Below, piece after piece: positions 26,278 to 37,435 of a DNA stretch of 64,000 nt; position 1 is the first letter of the stretch, and every line of letters begins with the position of its first letter. The translations under genes and the position numbers were made by a program. Origin of the DNA: Tenebrio molitor (taxonomy: Eukaryota > Arthropoda > Insecta > Coleoptera > Tenebrionidae); the NCBI RefSeq assembly GCF_963966145.1, contig NC_091047.1, positions 22,754,001-22,818,000 on the forward strand, read 5' to 3'. Below the pieces are notes generated by a model. The model saw only the letters and a program-made list of their open reading frames with translations. It was not told where the DNA came from and searched no databases.

Positions 26278-26611
26278 GTAAAGTCGGTACAGGTTGCAAA
26301 GAAGCATCTTGCAACCGACATTGAGAAATTTGCCTAATGTTACAATGTTTGCAACGACTGCAACAGTTACTTGTTTGGTATGCGTCGGGATTTTAGTTAC
26401 ATTTTTTTAACTGTCAAACGCACTGTCAAATTGCTGACTTTTAGGTTATGTGTATTAAACGTTCTCCTTGTAAACGTTATATCAATTTGACAGGGATTTC
26501 AAATGTCATGAAAGAAAGAAGCGCCAACGTCACCAACTATAAATGTAAATTACCAGAAATGTTACCAACATAATTTTTTCCCCTGCTTTTTTGCAACCTG
26601 TACCGACTTTA
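26278..26611. mobile_element. MITE-like element, about 330 bp
   Basis: A 21-bp perfect inverted pair, AAAGTCGGTACAGGTTGCAA and its complement at 26590-26610, bounds the interval. A second short inverted GGTTGCAA/TTGCAACC pair follows the left end. No coding sequence was seen. Target duplication is unclear (TAAA-like on both sides). Confidence 0.7.
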
Positions 26612-27143
26612 TTTATTTTTGATTTTTTCAAAAAACATGCTAGAAGCACGTTTTCTGTAAAGTTTGCCTGGTTTTGCTTCTTCTTGCATCATTTCTCAGA
26701 TTCGTAGAACTCTTTTGATATATTTTTTTTAATTTCAAATTATTGGGAAATGCTGATAAAATTTTACAATCAAGACCCTTTAGTTCCTTTGGCCCATCCA
26801 GTGAATATAAAAAAAATAAAGGTTTTGCTATATGAATTTCAACTACTGCTGGAACGTTTTTGCTGATTGTTGTAGCAATTAGAGAGCTATAGGGTGGTTC
26901 CACTACATTTTCTTATTTTATATGTGAGGGATAGCCCAGCCAGCTACAACTACAGTCAATGCAGCAGCACAGAATAACCCAGAAGAAGAACAGAAATAAT
27001 ATGGTAATACAAACGTAGCAACTTTTAGAAGATAGTGAAACAAATTGATTACCCCATCTACATAAAAACCTAAAGGGGAAGTTTTCTCCTCACATCAGTG
27101 ATGTTAAAATAAGAGCAAGGGTTTTGTTGAATTTTGTTTTGTT
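26612..27143. other. Region with an unassigned minus-strand frame
   Basis: A minus-strand frame of 87 codons (26640-26903) has no domain I recognise. The sequence just downstream on the plus strand enters a decayed repeat gene, so this may be part of the same relic or chance. Confidence 0.25.
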
Positions 27144-27896
27144 GAATTTCAAATTCGTAAACTTTTCAAGGACGTCATCTTTATAGTCAAATTTACTGAG
27201 ATCGAAAGAAGGACGTGGATGGCATTTAAAAGCATATCCTGCAATTTCCTCGGCAATAAGAAGACGCAGATCTATGAGGAACTGTTACAAGATATGTCTT
27301 CTTTATATCTTTCAGTTCTCATTTGGTTTATTTCCAAAGAAATAAACCACCAGGTCTCAGGTCGGTATGAGGAGAGCTTCCACTACGATATAGCACTCAT
27401 TGAGAGGCGGTGTAAAGGAAATTGGAGAGAAGCTAAGCTACATACAGGGTGTTAGGGAATGGTTGGGAATAAATTTCAGGGTGAACGAAAAATGTGGCTT
27501 AAAAACGAAAAAAATAAAAATAAATGTACCTACTCTGGCATATCCGTATTTTTTTATAATACTACGATTTAATAATGGTTTAAAGAAAAAATTTAAACGT
27601 GTAAAGTTGAATTTTTTTAAATTCAAAACTAATGCGATTTTAGGCAGACCAATGAACTAATTAGAGAAATTCTCCAACAGTGGACTACATTTTATTTTTT
27701 GAGAAAACTACTCATTTTAACGAAAAACTTTATTTAGGTTTTAAGCCACATTTTTCGTAAGGAGTTCACCCTGAAATTTATTCCCAACCATTCCCTAACA
27801 TCCTGTATAATTGCAGATTTCTGCTTGGCAGTGTGTTATCATCAGAAAATAACCAAAAGAAAAAACAAGCAAATCACTCTTTTTTTTTAATGAACA
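27144..27896 (+). pseudogene. Decayed repeat-associated arthropod ORF, split by a MITE
   Basis: Plus-strand frame pieces read KLFKDVIFIVKFTEIERRTW, FKSISCNFLGNKKTQIYEEL, then EESFHYDIALIERRCKGNWR, and after the MITE at 27445-27805 IADFCLAVCYHQKITKRK. This order matches a protein of unknown function found in high copy in arthropod genomes, whose hallmark is a block like EEQGERFHQD followed by ADYCW. Here that hallmark is degraded, part of the middle is missing, and frameshifts are present. The continuation on both sides of the MITE supports both calls. Function unknown. Confidence 0.55.
27445..27805. mobile_element. MITE, 361 bp, TA target duplication, inside a decayed ORF
   Basis: Inverted ends of about 60 bp: CAGGGTGTTAGGGAATGGTT, then GGGAATAAATTTCAGGGTGA, mirrored at 27745-27805. 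TA at 27443-27444 and 27806-27807. The surrounding decayed frame resumes after the element, which independently fixes its borders. Confidence 0.9.
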
Positions 27897-27983
27897 ATTA
27901 TGATTCATAATACATAATTTAATGTGTATTCTAAAAAAGATTTCCTGTAATGATTAAAATTTAAAATAGATATTTTTGTATTA

Positions 27984-28089
27984 AGGGCGTGAAGGAGGCG
28001 ATTTTGGCCCGCGGCGGAACTATAAGCACGAGGCCCGAAGGGCCGAGGGATTATAAAACGCCAAAGGGCCAAAACCGCCGTTCACGCCT
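27984..28089. repeat. Composite palindrome (member c)
   Basis: Nested pairs: GGGCGTGAA with TTCACGCC, GGCG with CGCC, TTTGGCCC with GGGCCAAAA. The tip reads CGAGGCCCGAAGGGCCGAGG, itself a palindrome. No flanking AATAGTATATT motif is obvious here. Confidence 0.65.
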
Positions 28090-28099
28090 GAAATGCAAA

Positions 28100-30339
28100 C
28101 ATTATTTTTTGTAAAATCATAAATCATTTAAATCCACCTTAAAGTTATGAAAAAATAAATGACATGATTGGTTCTCAAAAATCAAGAGTTGTTGGTTGCC
28201 AATGTGATGTCATGCAACAAATAAAATAGCTCTTAAAATTAATTGTTGTTCTTTTAGGCCTTAGGGCGCCCCCAAATTACTGTATAAATAACTTCATTTT
28301 GATACGATTTTACAAAAATATATTATTGATTATTTCCTACATCGAATTTTTAATATAAACCTTGATCCCTCTACTGGAACTGCTGTTGAATTTCGATTCA
28401 GCAACCAGTCTTCAGTCATTCGTCATTCTTTTGAGCTTAAATTGATTGCTCTCTGAAGTATGTACTATTACGATCATAAAATTTTGGACATCAAACTTCT
28501 GTCACATTAAAAAAATAACTCTAAATCATGCTTTATTGAAACTGTCACATGAAAGATGAAATTGTTGTCAATTTGACACCGGTTTAAAATATAATTTTTT
28601 TAATATGCGAGTACATTTGGGTATTTGTTTTATATTTTTAATTAATTAAAACCTCGTTCTATTCCATTTGTCTGATTTTTACAACTTTTTGAATATTTTC
28701 TCGGTAAATCTGACATTCACATTTTCGAAATTGACACAATCAAAATTGAGGTTATTAATACATAAGGATCGTTTTAGAATGTATGACAGCTCGATGACAT
28801 TAGTGTCCAAAATTTTTTGATCGCAATAGTAGGTACAGTTGGTTACTAAAAAAAATGGAACTGTCAAAATAAAATTGACACATTTTTACAATTTTTACAT
28901 AGTGTGAAACCTTCTTACGAGAGATAGGTTAGAATTTACATTAGGAAAATTTTCGTTTCGCGTTTTTTTTGCAACCAAGTGTATATAACATGACTAGATC
29001 AAGATTAAACAAAAATGTATATCGTGTGTGGATATCTCAACTGTGATTTTTATTTCTCTCGACACAAATCTTCGTTTTAAAGATATGTATGTCATAAATA
29101 TTTTCAAAAATACTTTCAGGAAAATTTTATGATTAGGAAATTTCATTTTTAAAAATAGTTAGATAATTTAGCGTATTTGGAAAGTTTGAGTAGCAAGTTA
29201 AATCTGATAATAATCAAATTTAATGTGTAATGAACTGATGATATAAAATAGGCAATGAACATAAATAACGTTTTATAAGCAATAAATATTGACAATCATG
29301 TTTTTACTATCACGTGCACGTGACATAATACATAAACCTACATACGGATACCTGCTCAAATTTACACCATTTAATTGCAATGATATATCTAAGAGAGCAA
29401 TATTCAATAAATATTTTTATCTCACTAATTTGTCGCCGTATTAGACACATAAAAATTTAATTTTACGTTAAATAAAACGTAAAGTGTCTGTTTTACGACA
29501 TGTAACAAATGCAAGCTACGTCTCAGGTCTTAAATGCAGCTTCAGCAATTTCGCTTCCATTTGTCCACTTATCAAGGCACATCGCTAAATGGTCCTTTGT
29601 TCGGTATTGCAGTCAGTGATCCTGTTTCAGGATTAGAATCTGCCACTCTTATCTAGTAGCCGCCGGAGGCTTATGTCCTGTTGGAAACATGGGAAAGGGA
29701 TTTAGTTAATTTACGAACTTTTTGTGGTTAGCACAAATGTGTTTTTCGCCTATCTCGCCGTCGATTCCCCATAAAAAACTCGAATTTAATCTCACTTTCC
29801 AGAATGAAGTATTTTCCACTCTTGTATACCAATTCATGGATGATTATACGTTATTAAGTAGAATGTTTAAATATGTAGTGTTCAACAAATCTACTGTGCT
29901 CATAATAGAATAATAATGATAGGTAGTAAAATAGTAAAATTACTTTCGACAGGCAAACATTCAATTAAAAGAAACATTTGAAATTAAATTTGGTTTCAGA
30001 TGACGTCAAAACTAAAAATATATTATCAGTGTAAGATTATGAAATCAACGATGAGTCTTAAATATTTTATCCAACACCTGTTTATTATGAAGTCATAATA
30101 ATGCCGATTTTGAATATATTATGAGGTCTATAACACTAGTAGGTTATGAACCCATAATTAAACTGTTTTTATAATTAATGAGTTTTGAGAGAATTGAACA
30201 GTTTATTGATCATCAAAAAGAATAAGAACTGTTACAGAAGGAGGTTTTGGATAAAACTATGTATTACACTCGTGCCTTAACAGCAAATAAGTCACTTGTA
30301 TAATAAATAGCTATAAAAGTGTTACAGTGTTAAAAGTTA
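28100..30339. other. Gene-free AT-rich region
   Basis: No gene or clear repeat recognised. Short frames only. Confidence 0.35.
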
Positions 30340-30500
30340 TTTTTTGCATATCGTAATGAAAGTGGCACTTTTTTACACGCAAAATCTTAGTGAAAGTAGC
30401 ACTTTTTTTACACGAAAAATCGTAGTGAAGGTAGTGTTTTTTTGGATCATTTTATTCCATTTCCTTGGAGATAATTGTCAAAGCATACCTACTTTTTTTT
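30340..30500. repeat. Dispersed repeat, inverted relative to 12655-12815
   Basis: It contains TTTTTTGCATATCGTAATGA, then CACGAAAAATCGTAGTGAAG, TCATTTTATTCCAT and TGTCAAAGCATACCTACTTT, the mirror of the block next to the dead mariner. Within it a unit ending in AGTAGCACTTTTT recurs two to three times. Confidence 0.65.
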
Positions 30501-30554
30501 TGTTATTTTTTTTTAAATCCCTTTGAATCAAATTTCTCAAATTACATCGATATG

Positions 30555-30703
30555 CAAAAAAATAGTGGGTACAACACGTTATGAAAGTCTCTTTTTTTCA
30601 CTTATTTGCTTGATTAACTCGGGCTACGCCCTCGTAATCAATCTGCAAATTCGAGAAAAAAAGTATGACTTTCATAACTAGTTGTACAAATAGCTATTGT
30701 TTT
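30555..30703. repeat. Composite palindrome (member d)
   Basis: Outer arms TACAACACGTTATGAAAGTC and GACTTTCATAACTAGTTGTA, then inner arms TTGATTA and TAATCAA. The tip is CTCGGGCTACGCCCTCG. Outside them lie AATAGTGGG and TAGCTATTG. This is one of the clearest examples of the conserved-tip design. Confidence 0.75.
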
Positions 30704-31379
30704 ATAAAATCACAGTGAATGTAATTAATAATTTTGTTAAAAATTATACACAGTTAATAAAAGCAGCATAAGCATATTATTTGCATATTTACCTACAACT
30801 TAATTGTTAAAAGGTTTACGTAAAAAGGAAAGTGAATGACTATAGTGAAATACAGTGAAATCTTCTCACTAGTAACAGATAATAAAAGCCTCCCTTTTTG
30901 AAATATTGAAATATTTCAAGATGATTTACCTTCACATGTAGGTGACCACACACACACAAGCATAACGAAAGCTTAGCGAATTATGCAAATTCTTCACAAT
31001 TTCTCTGTAGATCTTCAATGTTTTGCCGATGCCGATGAGGTTATGTATGTGAATCACAAATGTAAGTTTTTTGTCTAACACAATGCCTAATCTTCTGAAT
31101 ATGCCAGTTCTGTGAAGCTCTGAATTGCGTACAATATTTTCAGCGTGTCTTTTCTTTTTCACTAGTCGAATAGTATTGCTTCGAGGTGGACATTACCGTA
31201 TAATAGCTCTTTCATCTGCTACCTTTTCAGAAAAAAATCTTCAAGGAGCGGGAAGAAAGATTTGATGTCAAGCATAGACATGCGTTATATTTCCACACTG
31301 CACCCTACAATCTATAGGAATCCTGTTTTTGAAGAACCACAATTATGAATTAGGGACTGGCTCTGGAAGCTGAGTGCTC
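30704..31379. other. Gene-free AT-rich region
   Basis: Nothing recognised beyond a short minus-strand frame (30932-31162) without domain signal. Confidence 0.3.
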
Positions 31380-32060
31380 AAAATTCAAACTCGATGTTCG
31401 TAGATGCCACAAAGAACACATTTCTTAATAGTCGAAACAAAGTACATAATGTTTTATCACGGCGAACATCTTCTTCATCGACAATTTGTACCTTATCTTA
31501 AAAACAAAATTTGATCAAAAGCGGCTGTGAAAAACCAAAGATTTGGAAACGTATTGTTTAACTTGAACCATTTAACCGTCAATATCGTTATTATGATAGT
31601 TGTCATGAACGAAGGTCACCGTGAAAGTCATTGTTATAATACATAGGTAGTTATCATGAGCGAAGATCAAAAATGGTTTTGATTTGAGAGCGGTTCCTAG
31701 ATACATTCGTCACCATTACCAATATATCATACGAGAAAATTTGGGGCTTCTATTTTGAAGATCTATTATTTAATTTGATGTAGTAACAAACTTAAGGCCT
31801 CATTAATCTGTACTCTTTCCAAAACTACTGGCCAGTTTACAGAAGCGAAATTAAGTTAATCGTGATCAGATTGAACCAAGTTTCGGATTCATGGGTTAAT
31901 CGAGCTTTAAAATTTAATTCGAATTAAATATTTAATTCTGTTTCTGTAAACTAGCCTCCGTCTGTTATACAAATAGCGTCACGTGGAGGAAATACATGAG
32001 CATCAAAGTTTTCCGTTCCCATTTCGTCGCTTGCTTTTTTACAAGTGGTTGGTTTTGCCA
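31380..32060 (+). repeat. Segmental copy of GH1 5' flank, no gene attached
   Basis: The segment aligns in order with the DNA upstream of the intact GH1 gene (59510-60280) and of the GH1 stub (50041-50260). Shared words include TAGTCGAAAC, GATCAAAAGCGGCTGTGA, AAAAATGGTTTTGATTTGAG, AAGATCTATTATTTAATTTG and a final GATCAAAG block ending CCCATTTCG. No GH1 coding sequence follows; unrelated sequence and a transposase relic do. It marks a former GH1 locus or a duplicated flank. Confidence 0.75.
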
Positions 32061-32580
32061 TGGTATGGTACAGGAAGACCGTTGATGATGTTCGACTTTA
32101 GAGCTGCCTTTTCGTTATGTTTTACGAAACAAAAAGCATTGCTAATCGATTTTGCACCTGGAATTGTGGCTGCCTCACACGTAGGATCACTAATTTTGAA
32201 GTGGCACTTTGCATGAAAATCTATCCATAGTACGTTATCTTATATTTTTCAGTTGCTTGGGATTGCGTTAGGGGTTACCAAAATGTTGATCAAATAAAAT
32301 CTATTCTTGATTTTTTGAGGTTTCACCAAGACACCAAGACCCTACCTAACTATTTTGATATAATAACGCACCATACAGCATGCTATTAAAATGCGTTAAG
32401 AAAATTTAACTCATAAAAACAAATTACTTTTCTGTTTACCATTTTTTCAAAAAATCGTTCTAAGCCCAGATAAAATTTTAACTAGTTTGATCGAAAATTA
32501 TAGTAGCCGCCAATGTGTCCACGCGTACATTAAAAGCGAAAGAAGATAAAAACTTAGATGGTTAATCAAAAATCAATTCC

Positions 32581-33284
32581 TTATTCGTAGTAGTAAGTGA
32601 GAATGACATTGAAGTTATCGATGCACGCTTCTGCCCTTCGAGCCATAGAAGCTTGAGTTCTCACCAACATGTGGGAATTTTGGCGAATTGACTCGGCAGC
32701 ATTATTCACACGAACAGTTAATTCTTCGACGGTGTTAACTGGAGTCTCATACACAATCACAAGGGTTTAAGTCCGGTGAACGAGCTGGCCGTAAAACTGG
32801 TCCATTACGACCTAATGAAGAAGCCATTGACAAAATGCAATTCGACGTGGTAGATCTTCTGGTTTTAAGTTTTGGAAACGTTGAACACGATAAGGATGTA
32901 ATCCCTGTTCGTGCAGCGTTCTCCAAAATGTAAAACTGGAAACACCCATTCGTAGTGCAAATCGTCGGCAACTAACATTCGGTTCTTCCTCAACAGCTTG
33001 CAGAATTTCAGGCTCCAAGTGCAAGACACGGCGAGATCTTGAACGGTCTCGATCTCGGTTGACAGGACTAAAAGTACCTAAGTACCATAATCCCTTAAAT
33101 ACTGAACAGCATTCACAAAGGTACGTGCACAAGGAACTTGGCTACCGGGAAATCTCTCCATGTGCAAACGCCTGGCTGCATCAGCATTTGATAAAGCTTC
33201 CTCGTAGATGAGCACTATGTCTATTAATTCCCTTTCAGCAACTACTAAATGTATTAATCCGTCAAAAGCCATCACAGTGATCAA
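32581..33284 (-). pseudogene. Internally deleted Tc1/mariner-superfamily transposase
   Basis: The reading starts at 33284 with an N-terminal helix-turn-helix region (ELIDIVLIYEEA...AARRLHMERFPG), frameshifts near 33100, and continues with the second DNA-binding part (EEEPNVSCRRFALRMGVSS, LHEQGLHPYRVQRFQNL, DLPRRIAFCQWLL). It then jumps to PARSPDLNP and a C-terminal tail (YETPVNTVEEL ... ARRAEACIDNF) with stop at 32581-32583. Most of the catalytic core, including the DEA/DE-type and DGAPAH-type blocks, is missing. An insect IS630-Tc1-mariner relic that cannot make active enzyme. Confidence 0.85.
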
Positions 33285-33540
33285 AAAAGTTTATTATTAC
33301 AGCTTCTTAAAATTTAAGGGTCGGAAATCGTCGACCAATACTATAAATAACGTACTTCTTCTTAAATTTGAAGTACGTACGCTAAAATTTCAGCGGGCTG
33401 CGCAGATACAGGATAGCTTTTTCGTTTTGACGGACCTTTAAAATTTTATCGGTGCGTTACTTTTAACGTACTAGATACAGAATAGCCCCTAATGTCAGAC
33501 ATTTTGAAAAAAACCGATTTGCTTTGCTTTCTGAATCCGA

Positions 33541-33910
33541 ATGATGGACGATTTTGAAAGCTCCACTGAAAATCTTGTTCCTGCCGAGATTGCAGAAGCT
33601 GCAGAAAAGGCTAAACTGGAATTACTCCCCAAGAAATTTGCAAAATTCCAGGATCAACAGTACGACAAGTTCAGCGAGTGGTGCAACCGGAAAAAAGCGA
33701 AAAGGTACACTGAAGATGTGCTCCTAGCGTATTTTCTGGAAAAGTCAAGAAATGTTAAAGCTTCCACTCTTTGGGCGCAGTATTCAATGCTCAAGACAAC
33801 GATAGTAGTCAGAAAAATTATTGATACATATAGGCAAGTTCTCTAAGTTAATTGCTTTTCTCAAGAAGAAGAACGATAACTACAAGCCAAACAAATCGAA
33901 AATCAATACA
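33541..33910 (+). pseudogene. Tyrosine-recombinase-like protein, N-terminal (core-binding) fragment
   Basis: An open frame of 101 codons reads FAKFQDQQYDKFSEWCNRKK, then DVLLAYFLEKS, KASTLWAQYSMLKTT. In the next frame it goes on with FSKLIAFLKKKNDNYKPNKS to about 33905. This is the SAM-like core-binding domain that precedes the catalytic domain in Crypton/KIAA1958-type tyrosine recombinases of animals. One small frameshift lies near 33830. The catalytic domain does not follow. A fragment of the catalytic part of a similar protein sits on the other strand at 53820-53945. Confidence 0.6.
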
Positions 33911-33982
33911 TAATTGATTTTGATAAATGTACACAATATATCTATGCATAATAAATAATGAATAACTCAATATTTAAAGGGT

Positions 33983-34608
33983 ATGAATTCTAATCATCTA
34001 AATAACTGTATTCAATCGATTTTAAATAAAAACAGAATACATTGTTTAAAATATAACGAATATAATGAAACATTAATAGAAATTAAAGACACTTTATTAC
34101 AAAAATTGAATATTTATTCTAAACGATTAAAAAGATATAAAAATAATAAACAACGGAAATTTGAAAACAAACTATTTAGAAATAATGAGACGTTGTTTTA
34201 CAAAAATTTAGCAGATAATAAAACTCAAAATATAATGGTATACCAAATATAAATGAAATTAAAGAATTCTGGTCAAACATATGGTCAAATGAAGTTCAAT
34301 TTAATAATCAGGCAGAATGGATTCCTAATTTAGAAAATGAGATACCAGATAGTAATAATCCACATCATATTCAAATTAGCCTTGAAATTTTAGTTAAAAA
34401 TATTAATAGTTCACATAATTGGAAATCCCCTGGAGGTGACCAAATTCATAACTTTTGGTTAAAAAAATTTACTTGTATTCATAAATGCTTACTTGATCAC
34501 TTTAACGGATTTATTAGGGAACCTAACACATTTCCAGAGTTTTTGGCCCTTGGTATAACATATCTGAAACCAAAAGATTCCGATACCAAAAATCCATCAA
34601 AATATAGG
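33983..34608 (+). pseudogene. Non-LTR retrotransposon RT, N-terminal fragment
   Basis: A Lys/Asn-rich frame (33983-34252) continues after a frameshift near 34235 as IKEFWSNIWSN, then WKSPGGDQIHNFWLKKF and LGITYLKPKDSDTKNPSKYR, ending at 34608 where an RPI-type motif would follow. This corresponds to the fingers region (RT blocks 0-2) of a LINE RT. The catalytic YxDD-type block is absent, so the copy is 3'-truncated or interrupted. Confidence 0.75.
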
Positions 34609-34909
34609 TAAAAAGTAGGCACTTTTTGCACTAAAAATCGTTGTCAAAGTTGACGTTTAGAGAAACTGACGGAATCGTTCTCTAAAAGTTTTAGAGCACG
34701 ATTTCTCGCTTTTATGGCACAGAACTGTCCAAATACAACAATCGAATTTGTTGGAAACATTGTTTAGAAGTAGGTTGCTAAACGACGTGGTTCTCAAACA
34801 ACTTTGGTTATTCATGAAATATTGAACCAATGATAATTATTTTATACAAATTTACGTTGAAACCGGTGTGATGATTTCACGATCGTAGATAAAATGTTGT
34901 AAGACATAC

Positions 34910-35010
34910 GTGTAAAAAGTTCCTTTGTTGCACTCACATTTTTGAAATACTCCCTCGTACCTCGGTCGTATTTTAAACCCGTTCGTGCAATAAAGGATAA
35001 CTTTTTACAC
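34910..35010. repeat. Composite palindrome (member e)
   Basis: Arms GTGTAAAAAGTTCCTTTG with GATAACTTTTTACAC, and TTGCAC with GTGCAA. The tip holds CCCTCGTACCTCGGTCG. Confidence 0.65.
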
Positions 35011-35045
35011 TTATATCTTAAATAACTATTATCGACTGTAATTAC

Positions 35046-35196
35046 ACGAGAGGTCTTTTTTTGTCCGGATAAAATTGAATTTTTTTACGATAATTTGGTT
35101 GCTTATCTGGTGGTTTGTGGAGTCAATTTACCAAAAAGAAACCAAATTAGAGTTTAAAAAATGAAATTTTATCCTGGACGAAAAAAATCTCGAACG
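35046..35196. mobile_element. Short MITE-like inverted repeat, about 150 bp
   Basis: CGAGAGGTCTTTTTTTGTCC and the inward GGATAAAATT pair with AATTTTATCC and GGACGAAAAAAATCTCG. No coding content was seen. Confidence 0.65.
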
Positions 35197-35580
35197 TAAT
35201 TCGACGAGATAATTTAATGAATAATAATAGGTAGGTAATTATGAAAAATTGAACTGGCCATTTTGCACTTCAATTTATTACAAGCTGCGTCAATGTTTAA
35301 GATTGTTGGTTGGTTATCATAACAACAAACAAAAATCAGGTTCGAAAAAGTTTGCCATGGAAGTTTAAGCACATTTTATCCAAATGCAAAGTTAGGGCTA
35401 ACTTTATCCGATGTCAAAGTGACAAATGCATCGCGGCTTATGGGATTTTTTATACATGAATTAAATTATCGCTGCAAAAAAAAAAGTTTAAATAAAGATT
35501 TTCATTTGTTTAAAATATTCACTTCAATGACTAGTACAATATTCAGTTACTTATAATACAACCAGTGGTCAAAGATTGCC

Positions 35581-35696
35581 AAATATTTTTGTGGTGGTAT
35601 CACGAATGGTCATTCGCTTTATGAACACCACGAGTGCGGAGCACGAATGGTGTTCGCAAGCGTAATGACCATGAGTGACACCACCATAAAAATATT
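35581..35696. repeat. Composite palindrome (member f)
   Basis: AATATTTTTGTGGTGGTATC pairs with GACACCACCATAAAAATATT, ATGGTCAT with ATGACCAT, and AACACCA with TGGTGTT. The tip is CGAGTGCGGAGCACG. Confidence 0.7.
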
Positions 35697-36105
35697 CCAC
35701 TATCTTTGACTACGAATTGTATTCAACAGACTATTTAATGAACCAAATCAATGATTAAAATAAAATATTTCAAAAACTAATTCGCAAATCTGCAAAAAAA
35801 CGCGCCGGAAGATATAGGAAGTCACGATAGTCGGTATGGCGTCAGTTTTATCAGTTTTTGGAAGAAAAAGGCTAAAATATTCACCGCAACCACTAGTGGA
35901 ATACCCAGTTATATTTTCATTAGTGTAATATTCGCTGGAATTTGCTGTTGCTAGGCTACTAAAGTAAATTTCAGCTATTTTATTGGTTAAAATTTGAAAA
36001 ATGACAGGTAAATTGAATCGTCATTTATATTTAGATTGGAGTGGTTATAAGGAAACGCCTCATTGAATTGTGAATAAACCAAAATTATAATATGAAAAAT
36101 AGGTA

Positions 36106-36306
36106 CTGTCGTGAGCAAAAAAACTGGTCGTCAAAATCATGCTTTCACACAAAGGAAAATGCTCCATTGTAAAACGGTCGTAAAGATCACAATCATAATG
36201 TTGTATGACATAAATCGTGGTTTTTTCTTTTTTTTTTACACTTTGTTGACAATCTAACCAAATTTTGAAATGACATTGACGACCAGAATTTTTTTATTTG
36301 CGGCAG
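36106..36306. mobile_element. MITE, 201 bp, TA target duplication
   Basis: The left end CTGTCGTGAGCAAAAAAACT, followed by GGTCGTCAA, pairs with the right end read in reverse, CTGCCGCAAATAAAAAAATT, followed by CTGGTCGTCAA. TA at 36104-36105 and 36307-36308. Confidence 0.78.
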
Positions 36307-36450
36307 TATATCTATAATTAATTACAGTTAAACAATATGTAATTTGTTTTAAATGTCATTTCCGCTCACAAATTACTGTTAAACCTTTTGCAATCAGTAG
36401 GTAGTTTTACCAATCAGGTACTGGTACTTTGTAGATACTTTTAATTTTAT

Positions 36451-36591
36451 GTAGAAATAATAGTACATTATGCAACAAGATTTATAAACGGCCCTTTAGA
36501 CACGAGTTTTATTAGGCAAGAGCGAAGCGAGTGTTTAGTAAAAGAGTGTCTAAGAAGATTATAAACGACTTGCACACTATACTTTTTCTAC
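36451..36591. repeat. Composite palindrome (member g)
   Basis: Ends GTAGAAATAATAGTACATTA and ACACTATACTTTTTCTAC. Arms TATAAACG with its near-complement ATTATAAACGA (mirror placement), and TTAGACAC with GTGTCTAA. Tip AGAGCGAAGCGAGTG, the reverse complement of the CACTCGCTTCGCTCT form. It shows all three layers: end motif, variable arms and GC tip. Confidence 0.72.
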
Positions 36592-37435
36592 CATCAAATA
36601 AACAAAACAAATAAAACAAGTAACTTCTTTATTTTAAACGTTAATTTAAACATAAAATTCGAACCTGATAAACGTCAATTGACAAGTGACAAATAACTTC
36701 ATTTTGAATGCCACATGACTTACAAGATTTTTGCTATTAAAAAGACCAGAGCGTGATTAAAAAGCCCGAAGTCACATCTTGTCAAGGTGTATTTAAAAGA
36801 TCATTTAGCGTCATGGAAACATATGTGATAGATAAATGGCGTTTTAAACATAGGAGTAGTATCAGAGGAAAATGACTTGAACAATTTACAAATAAAAACT
36901 TTGTCAGAAATCTGATAAAATTGGTAGCTCTCAAATCACATCAAAAATAAACATAAAAGATTATCCTAAGATTATATCCGTTTAATAAATGTTTTGTTAC
37001 TATACACATAATAAAATTGTTCAGTGTCACAATGAGCATTAGTGACACTGTGTTCAACTGAAAACAGTTGCACAAAGTTCAATTTTACAACATCGCTTCT
37101 GGTGACTATTGAATACAGGCTGATTCACATACTCCGTTCGTTAGAAAATTTCTGATTTCCCAAAATCGTATGATTACGAAAATTGGTAGCCGACTATAAT
37201 GGACTGCTCCAAGTTCAAATAAAATATCCGGAAATACCGGAAATCGACTCCATCTTTGTTTTTTTAAATGGAAAGGCCCCATTTTGATTTCAAATTCAGA
37301 ACGTCCTTTGTCAACAGTTATCTGTCATCGTTTTTGAACAATGTCATCTTTTTCGCAAAAAAGCGGGGTTGCAGGGATTCATTAAAAAATGTATAACTCC
37401 TCTACCATTAAATTAAAGGTTTGGCCGATCTTTTG
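36592..37435. other. Gene-free region
   Basis: No gene. About 37015-37110 matches 4440-4540 in inverted order (GTGTCACAA and GTGACACTG hairpins beside ACTGAAAACAGTT), a short dispersed repeat. Confidence 0.4.
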
